A DNA stretch of 64,000 bases from Microbulbifer flavimaris. GTDB lineage: Bacteria > Pseudomonadota > Gammaproteobacteria > Pseudomonadales > Cellvibrionaceae. This document shows, one piece after another, positions 58,641 to 64,000 of the stretch. The notes under the pieces are model-generated. The model was given only the letters and a program-made list of their open reading frames with translations, was not told where the DNA came from and did no database searches. The position numbers and the translations under genes are program-made. The number at the start of each line of letters is the position of its first letter. Within the stretch, counting starts at the first letter, position 1. Location: NCBI RefSeq assembly GCF_001641755.2, contig NZ_LRFG02000003.1, positions 186,001 through 250,000 on the forward strand, given 5' to 3'.

Positions 58641-59234
58641 TTAGCGAGTGAGATGGTAGATCGCCGTCTCGCCGAACAGATTGGGCAAAAAATCCTTCAA
58701 ACCCTTCCCCAACCTGGTCTCGGATACTACCTGCCGATGGAGAATAGTCCAGCGGCGCTCGCGACAGAGGAGATCGAAGTCCCTGAAAGTACAAAAGTGA
58801 ATATTGGGCGTGTCGTACCATTCATGGGGTAATAAATCCGATACCGGCATCCGGCCGGAAAACGCCAGGTGCCAGCGCGCCTTCCACTGGCCGAAATTGG
58901 GAAACGTGATAATGCACTCACGCCCCACCCGCAGCATTTCCTGCACCACCAGGTGGGGTTGATGCAAGGTCTGCAGGGCCTGGGTCATGACCACGGTATC
59001 AAAGCTGTCGTCGGCAAAATTGCCCAGCCCGCGGTCCAGGTTCTGCTCCACCACATTGACGCCGCGGGCAATACAGCGCTCGATCTGCTCATGGTCGATT
59101 TCCAGCCCGTAGCCGCTTACCTGTTTATTGCGGCCCAACTGTTCGAGCAGGGTGCCGTCACCACAGCCCAGGTCGAGAACCCGGCTCTGTGGCGCGATCC
59201 AGTTCTGGATGACATCGAGATCGATCCGCATCAT
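58641..59234 (-). CDS. metW: MetW methyltransferase-like protein
   Basis: A 197-residue SAM-binding-fold protein required with MetX for methionine synthesis in several proteobacteria. The fold motif [15 protein letters not shown] is intact, followed by [13 protein letters not shown] and [11 protein letters not shown]. The start ATG overlaps the metX stop (ATGA), which indicates translational coupling. A second ATG is one codon later. Confidence 0.94.
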   Translation of the reverse strand: MMRIDLDVIQNWIAPQSRVLDLGCGDGTLLEQLGRNKQVSGYGLEIDHEQIERCIARGVNVVEQNLDRGLGNFADDSFDTVVMTQALQTLHQPHLVVQEMLRVGRECIITFPNFGQWKARWHLAFSGRMPVSDLLPHEWYDTPNIHFCTFRDFDLLCRERRWTILHRQVVSETRLGKGLKDFLPNLFGETAIYHLTR

Positions 59235-60433
59235 GGCGCCACACCCTCCGCACACTCGGCGGCGACCCGCTTCATGTAGGCATCAAACGCACGTCGATAG
59301 CGATTATTCGGCAGCAGGAAAGCATCGTGGCCCATAGAGGACTCAATTTCCGCGTAACTGACCGGCACATTGGCGTGCATCAGCGCATCGGCAATTTCCC
59401 TCGAGCGCTCGGGTGCAAAGCGCCAGTCGGAGGTAAACGAGAGCAGCATGAAACGGCAGCGGGCATGGGAGAAAGCCGCCACCGGATCGTCGCCGTATTC
59501 CCGCGCCAGATCGAAGTAATCCAGCGCACGTGTCATCAGGATATAGGTGTTGGGGTCGAAACTGCCGGAGAAACTGTCACCCTGGTAGCGCAGGTAACTT
59601 TGCACCTGGAACTCTACCTCTTCTTCCGCCCCAAGGTTGAAGGTGCCCGAGCGCAGCTCGCGACCAAATTTTTTGCCGAGACCATCATCGGATAAATAGG
59701 TGATATGACCGATCATGCGCGCCACGGCGAGCCCACGGCGGGGCAGCTTGTCCTGTTCCAGGTAGCGGCCGTGGCAGAAATCCGGGTCAGAGGTAATCGC
59801 CTGGCGTGCGGTCTCGTTAAAGGCAATGTTCTGGGCCGAGAGCTTCATCGCCGAGGCGATCACCACGCAGTGTCGCAGACGCTCCGGGTACTCCAGGGAC
59901 CAGCGCATGGCCTGCATACCACCGAGGCTGCCACCGATCACTGCTGCCCACTGCCCGATACCGAGCAGGTCCGCAAGCCGTGCCTGGCTGTGCACCCAGT
60001 CGCGCACCCGCAGCCGGGGAAAATCCGGTCCCCAGGGGCGGCCGGTTTCCGGGTTTGTTGAAGCGGGGCCGGTCGATCCGTGGCAGCCGCCAAGATTGTT
60101 TAACGAAACCACAAAAAAGTGATCGGTATCGATGGGCTTGCCGGGGCCGATGTAGTTATCCCACCAGCCCGGGCGCTTGTCGCTCTCGTTGTGGTAACCA
60201 GCGGCGTGGTGATGCCCGGACAGGGCATGGCAGATCAGCACCGCATTGCTCTTGTCCGCATTCAGGGTGCCGTAGGTCTCATAGACCAGGGTGTATTCAT
60301 TGAGTACGCGCCCGCAGGCCAGCGCCAGCGGTTCCCGGAAGGTATGTTCCCGGGGCACGACAATACCGACTGAGCCGGGCTCGCGGCTGGTCTTTTGCTG
60401 CTCCGCAGAAGCTGAGATTTTTTCCGTGGACAA
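59231..60433 (-). CDS. metX: Homoserine O-acyltransferase MetX
   Basis: MetX activates homoserine for methionine synthesis by O-acylation. In gammaproteobacteria such proteins are often succinyltransferases, which cannot be settled from sequence alone here. It is an alpha/beta hydrolase with the nucleophile elbow [12 protein letters not shown], the oxyanion [18 protein letters not shown] and the C-terminal MGHDAFLLP. The start is uncertain. TTG 60433 gives 400 residues with an N-terminus of family-like length; TTG 60484 would add 17 residues. It overlaps metW by four bases. Confidence 0.93.
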   Translation of the reverse strand: MSTEKISASAEQQKTSREPGSVGIVVPREHTFREPLALACGRVLNEYTLVYETYGTLNADKSNAVLICHALSGHHHAAGYHNESDKRPGWWDNYIGPGKPIDTDHFFVVSLNNLGGCHGSTGPASTNPETGRPWGPDFPRLRVRDWVHSQARLADLLGIGQWAAVIGGSLGGMQAMRWSLEYPERLRHCVVIASAMKLSAQNIAFNETARQAITSDPDFCHGRYLEQDKLPRRGLAVARMIGHITYLSDDGLGKKFGRELRSGTFNLGAEEEVEFQVQSYLRYQGDSFSGSFDPNTYILMTRALDYFDLAREYGDDPVAAFSHARCRFMLLSFTSDWRFAPERSREIADALMHANVPVSYAEIESSMGHDAFLLPNNRYRRAFDAYMKRVAAECAEGVAP

Positions 60434-60571
60434 GGTGATACCGGTTTCCGGGCCAAACGGGGTTAATCGGTGGAAGACCGGCAAGTTTACGGGAGCGCCG
60501 CAGCGGAAGACAAATTTCTCCAGCGCGGGTCAACCCGAACCGTTTTGGCAGACCGCTCCGGGTATGCGGCC

Positions 60572-62539
60572 TCAGCTGGCCGCAGGCGCCTTGAGCGGCG
60601 TCACGTTATCGCGCCGGGGTGCCGGCGCCATCGGCTGCGGTGCCGGGGCATTCTGCTTTAGCAGCTCCTCCAGCGACGCGAGCGCACTGTCGTTGCGCAG
60701 GATTTCCTCTTCCAGGGCGCGCAGGTCGGTGCGCTTGCTCTGGGTTTTCTGCTTCAGTTCCGTGAGCTTGATCAGATGCCGGTTGAGGAGATGCTTCTGG
60801 TACTGCACATGCTGCTTGAGCGGTTCCAGCGCCTGATCGAGCCAACCGTCAGCGGCCGAGATCAGCTGGCTGTACAGGCGCCCCACCTCGCTGGCGAGCG
60901 TCGCCATAAAGCGCTCCGTGAGTCGATTGCGCCGCGCCAACAGGAGCTGCGGTGAACGGCGCAGCTGTGCCGCCTGGCGGTGCAGGCCGCGCAAACTGAT
61001 GCGGAAACCGGCAATATCGAAATGCTGGTCGCTGGAGTCGAGATTTTTCAGGGACGAGCGCTCGAAAATGGCATCCACCAGTCGGTTGGCAGAGTCCACT
61101 TCCCGCTCCATATTCGTCAGCTGGTGATCCACGCCCTCCATGAAAGCGTCGATGGCGCGGGCCAGGCCCAGCGGCGTCCAGCGTTCGTTCAGGGCGCGGC
61201 TGGTATCGTCGATCAGGCTCTGTAACTGCTGACTGGACACCGGCGCCAGCAGTGAGGCGCGCTGACGCGCCAGCATGCGGTGGCTGGATTTCAGGGTCAG
61301 CAGTTCGTGGTGACAGACTTTGTGCTGCTCGCGCACCGTCTGCTGCAGCTGGGCCAGCTCGTCCAGCTGCTCGGTGCTGGTACCGCCGTGACGCTGCAGG
61401 TGCTCGAGTGCCGCGCGCCCACTGTTGAGACGCCGCTTCAGCAGATCGCGGGTATCCGCCATCAGGGTCAATGACTGGTGCAGGGAGCGGTGTTCCGCCA
61501 CTTTCTGCCGGTGCTCCAGTAGCCGCTGCACCAGCAGCTTTTCGAATTCCGCAAAATGACTCTGTTCCAGCAGCGCCGCGTCCTGCCGCTGGCGGGCCAG
61601 CAGTGCTTTCTTCGCCGAGACGCCGACCACGCTCTCCTGGGGAATTTCCAGCAGCTTGCTCACCTGCGCGCGCATGCGGCGCAGCAGCAATTCCGGATCT
61701 TCATCCGGGTCATCCCACATGGCATCGATCTTGTTCAGCAGCGCCATGACCGCGGTGCCGCGGTGCTGGCGCAGGGGCACCAGATGGGTCTCCCACATAT
61801 TCAGGTCGGTGCCGCTGACGCCCGCGTCCGCCGCCAGCAGGAAGGCCACCGCCTGCGCACCGGGGAGTGTGCTGAGGGTCAATTCCGGCTCGTTGCCGAG
61901 GGCATTGAGCCCCGGCGTATCGATGATACGCAGCCCCTGTGCCAGCAGCGGGTGTGGCAGGCAGATCAGGGCGTAGCGCCAGGCCGGGATTTCCACCAGT
62001 GCGCCATTGCTGTCCAGGTGACGACGGTCGAAGCCGAGGCGAGCGGCCTCTTCCGGCGTGACCGACTTGCTCGCGGCCACTTTCAGCAGCGCCTCGCGGG
62101 TGGCATCGGCGTCGTTGGCGTCGAACTCGTGGGCGACCCACTTCTGCGGGATACGGCGGAAGCTCTCCAGGCTGGTATTGGTGGCAAGGGTCTCAATCGG
62201 CAGCAGCCGCAGGCTGGCCTGCTCACCGCCATCGCTGAAAATCTCCGTCGGGCACATGGTGGTGCGGCCCGGGCGGGACGGCAGCAAGCGCTTGCCATAG
62301 GTATGGGAGAGCAGCGCGTTGATCAGCTCGGTCTTGCCGCGGGAGAACTCGCCCACCAGGGCCAGGGTGAACTGGTCTTCCGCCAGCAGCGCGCGGGCCT
62401 GCTGCACGACCTGCCGCGCACCGGCAGAGTTGGGGAAATGCTGTGTCAGCCACTGGTTGAAGGCGGCAAACTGGGTATCCAGGCCTTTTTTCCAGCGGTC
62501 GTAATCGGCGATGTGCTGGCGCAAGAGGGCGTCTTCCAT
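60572..62539 (-). CDS. Dynamin-like GTPase family protein
   Basis: A 655-residue protein with a dynamin-type G domain (about residues 50-330). It shows P-loop GEFSRGKTELINALL, G3 DTPGLNAL and G4 NKIDA. Long helical and coiled-coil regions (about 340-640) follow, as in bacterial dynamin-like proteins. Those act on membranes, for example in repair or remodelling, and some in phage defence. It has no predicted membrane helix and a short proline-rich tail (PAPQPMAPAP). It lies between metX and yggT in otherwise conserved order. Specific function unknown. Confidence 0.85.
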   Translation of the reverse strand: MEDALLRQHIADYDRWKKGLDTQFAAFNQWLTQHFPNSAGARQVVQQARALLAEDQFTLALVGEFSRGKTELINALLSHTYGKRLLPSRPGRTTMCPTEIFSDGGEQASLRLLPIETLATNTSLESFRRIPQKWVAHEFDANDADATREALLKVAASKSVTPEEAARLGFDRRHLDSNGALVEIPAWRYALICLPHPLLAQGLRIIDTPGLNALGNEPELTLSTLPGAQAVAFLLAADAGVSGTDLNMWETHLVPLRQHRGTAVMALLNKIDAMWDDPDEDPELLLRRMRAQVSKLLEIPQESVVGVSAKKALLARQRQDAALLEQSHFAEFEKLLVQRLLEHRQKVAEHRSLHQSLTLMADTRDLLKRRLNSGRAALEHLQRHGGTSTEQLDELAQLQQTVREQHKVCHHELLTLKSSHRMLARQRASLLAPVSSQQLQSLIDDTSRALNERWTPLGLARAIDAFMEGVDHQLTNMEREVDSANRLVDAIFERSSLKNLDSSDQHFDIAGFRISLRGLHRQAAQLRRSPQLLLARRNRLTERFMATLASEVGRLYSQLISAADGWLDQALEPLKQHVQYQKHLLNRHLIKLTELKQKTQSKRTDLRALEEEILRNDSALASLEELLKQNAPAPQPMAPAPRRDNVTPLKAPAAS

Positions 62540-62658
62540 GTAATTCTGTTCTTGTTGTACTGCTTACTCGACGGAACCAGCTATTGTCGACCAACAAGCT
62601 GGAGAATAGAAGCGCCGGGTCGGCGGAAATGCGACCCGGTTTGCGGAACGGGCGCCAA

Positions 62659-63267
62659 TCAGAACCCGGGTATCTGCCAGAACAGTCCGTAAACGAACGC
62701 GGGCATGTTTGCCATCTGGGCAAAACCCACCAGCAGCTTGTCGGCCACGGTCAGCAGGATAAAGACGAAAATCGGGCTGATGTCGATCACCCCCAGCGGC
62801 GGGATCAGGCGGCGCACCGGCGCACAGAATGGCTCCAGCAGCTGGCGCAGCAGCATCAGCGCCGGATGGCCGCTCTGGGGGGCAATCCAGCTGAAAATAA
62901 TCGAAATCAGCATACCCACGAAGACAATCGCAATAATGGTGCTGATACATCCCAGCAGGGACCACAGCAGCGCACTCAGCGGATTCAGCAGGCCACCACC
63001 GGCCAGCAGACCGCAGGCCAGAATCATCACCCAGCCCACCAGGATCGCCAGCACTACCGAGGCCATATCGAGGCCGAACAGGCCCGGCACCACCTTGCGC
63101 AGCGGCAGCAGCAGCGGATTGGTCACTTTCACGATGCCTTGGGAGATCGGGTTGTAGAAGTCTGCCCGCGCCAGCTGCAGCAGGAAGCGCATCAGCACTG
63201 CAAACAGAAAGAGGATGCCAATCGTGGCGACGAGAAACACACCGATATTGGTGAAGGTGTTGGCCAT
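62659..63267 (-). CDS. yggT: YggT family membrane protein
   Basis: A 202-residue membrane protein with two YggT repeats and about five helices. Motifs RADFYNPISQGIVKVTNPLLLPLRKVVP and LLEPFCAPVRRLIPPLGVIDISPIFVFI are the family signature. AGGGAA precedes the ATG. It follows proC in the same direction, the usual order. Function unresolved; family members are linked to osmotic stress or division. Confidence 0.93.
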   Translation of the reverse strand: MANTFTNIGVFLVATIGILFLFAVLMRFLLQLARADFYNPISQGIVKVTNPLLLPLRKVVPGLFGLDMASVVLAILVGWVMILACGLLAGGGLLNPLSALLWSLLGCISTIIAIVFVGMLISIIFSWIAPQSGHPALMLLRQLLEPFCAPVRRLIPPLGVIDISPIFVFILLTVADKLLVGFAQMANMPAFVYGLFWQIPGF

Positions 63268-63352
63268 CTAGATTCCCTGCGAGGTTTTGCAATTTGCTAT
63301 CGACGCCCGCCCCTGCCGGCGCCAGTTATTGTTCTGGATCAAGCGCGGACGG

Positions 63353-64000
63353 TCAGTTGTCGAGTTCCCGCGCCATCTCTGCGGCGCGCGCGGCACAGTC
63401 GCGCATGGCCTGCTCCACCAGCTCTGGCAGCCCGCCACTCTGGAAGCGCTGAACAGCGCGCTCGGTGGTGCCGTTGGGCGACATGACGTTGCGTTTCAAC
63501 TGGGCAACATCCACATCGCTGGCCACCGCCAGTTTCGCCGCGCCCAGTGCGGTTTGCAAGGTGAGGCGCTCCGCGTCCGCACGGGGCATACCCGCTTTTT
63601 CCGCGGCATCGATCATGGATTCCATAAACTGAAAGTAATAGGCCGGGCCGGACCCGGATACAGCGATAACCTGGTCGATGCCGGACTCCTGCTCGACCCA
63701 GATGGCGATACCCACCGCCTCGGCCATCTGCTCTGCGATCTGCTTTTGCGCGGCGGAGACACCGTCACCGGCAAAAAGACCGGTCACGCCAGTGCCCACC
63801 AGTGCCGGTGTATTGGGCATGGCCCGCACGATCGGCACACCGGCACCCAGCCAGCGCTGATAGGCCGCCAGGGGGATGCCCGCGGCCAGGGTAATCACCA
63901 GCGGTTTGCGATCGCTCACCAACCCGGCAAGCTGTTCGCAGAGTTCCTTCATCATCTGCGGCTTGACGGACAGCACCAGCACGTCGGCCTCGGCCACGGC
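63353..64000 (-). CDS. proC: Pyrroline-5-carboxylate reductase (5' end outside window)
   Basis: ProC reduces pyrroline-5-carboxylate to proline with NAD(P)H. The C-terminal 215 residues are seen. They include the substrate-binding RAMPNTPALVGTG, the AVSGSGPAYYFQFMESM segment and the C-terminal SPNGTTERAVQRF. The frame is open to the right edge, and the GTG at 63997 is internal (AVAEADVLVLSVKPQ). Its neighbours yggT and metX/metW match the Pseudomonas order. Confidence 0.95.
   Translation of the reverse strand, partial: AVAEADVLVLSVKPQMMKELCEQLAGLVSDRKPLVITLAAGIPLAAYQRWLGAGVPIVRAMPNTPALVGTGVTGLFAGDGVSAAQKQIAEQMAEAVGIAIWVEQESGIDQVIAVSGSGPAYYFQFMESMIDAAEKAGMPRADAERLTLQTALGAAKLAVASDVDVAQLKRNVMSPNGTTERAVQRFQSGGLPELVEQAMRDCAARAAEMARELDN

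Overview
The window is chromosomal DNA from a GC-rich marine-type gammaproteobacterium. Gene order is very close to Pseudomonas in several blocks: pilMNOPQ-aroK-aroB, the Pil-Chp cluster next to gshB/tonB3/yqgE/ruvX, and proC-yggT-metX-metW-DUF4426-rdgB-hemW. A TonB-dependent receptor paired with a TPR-sulfotransferase points toward Cellvibrionales/Alteromonadales relatives such as Microbulbifer. That genus-level guess is an inference from gene content, not from a search.

Layout. 1-7 kb holds housekeeping genes: queG (cut by the window edge), orn, rsgA, rhdA-type sulfurtransferase, psd, a degenerate HD-GYP protein and hemE. 7-13 kb is the gltBD glutamate synthase operon. 13.5-20.2 kb is pilMNOPQ-aroK-aroB, the inner-membrane alignment complex and secretin of type IV pili, diverging from the penicillin-binding protein ponA. 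23-34 kb is the Pil-Chp chemosensory system that controls twitching (pilG, pilH, pilI, pilJ, chpA, chpC). 34-37 kb holds gshB, a tonB3-like gene, yqgE and ruvX. 37-42 kb is hemCDXY. 42-47 kb has the TonB receptor, the TPR-sulfotransferase and a DUF3833 lipoprotein.

48.2-51.4 kb is the accessory part and the most notable feature. It is an array of six complete attC recombination sites with six small AT-richer gene cassettes, all on the minus strand, plus a probable seventh (GNAT) cassette that has lost its attC. No integron integrase is present in the window, so it behaves as an integrase-less attC cluster (CALIN) or the displaced part of a chromosomal integron. At its gene-proximal edge sits a lone IntI-type core site, then four roughly 18-20 bp semi-palindromic repeats directly after the stop codon of an orphan 133-residue protein. 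I could not name that protein or element.

51.9-64 kb returns to core genes on the minus strand: ubiD, an RRM RNA-binding protein, rho, trxA, hemW, rdgB, a DUF4426 protein, metW, metX, a dynamin-like GTPase, yggT and proC (cut by the right edge).

Functionally, hemC, hemD, hemX, hemY, hemE and hemW are spread over three sites for tetrapyrrole and heme metabolism. The pil genes form two blocks that jointly build and steer type IV pili. No tRNA, rRNA or CRISPR array was seen.
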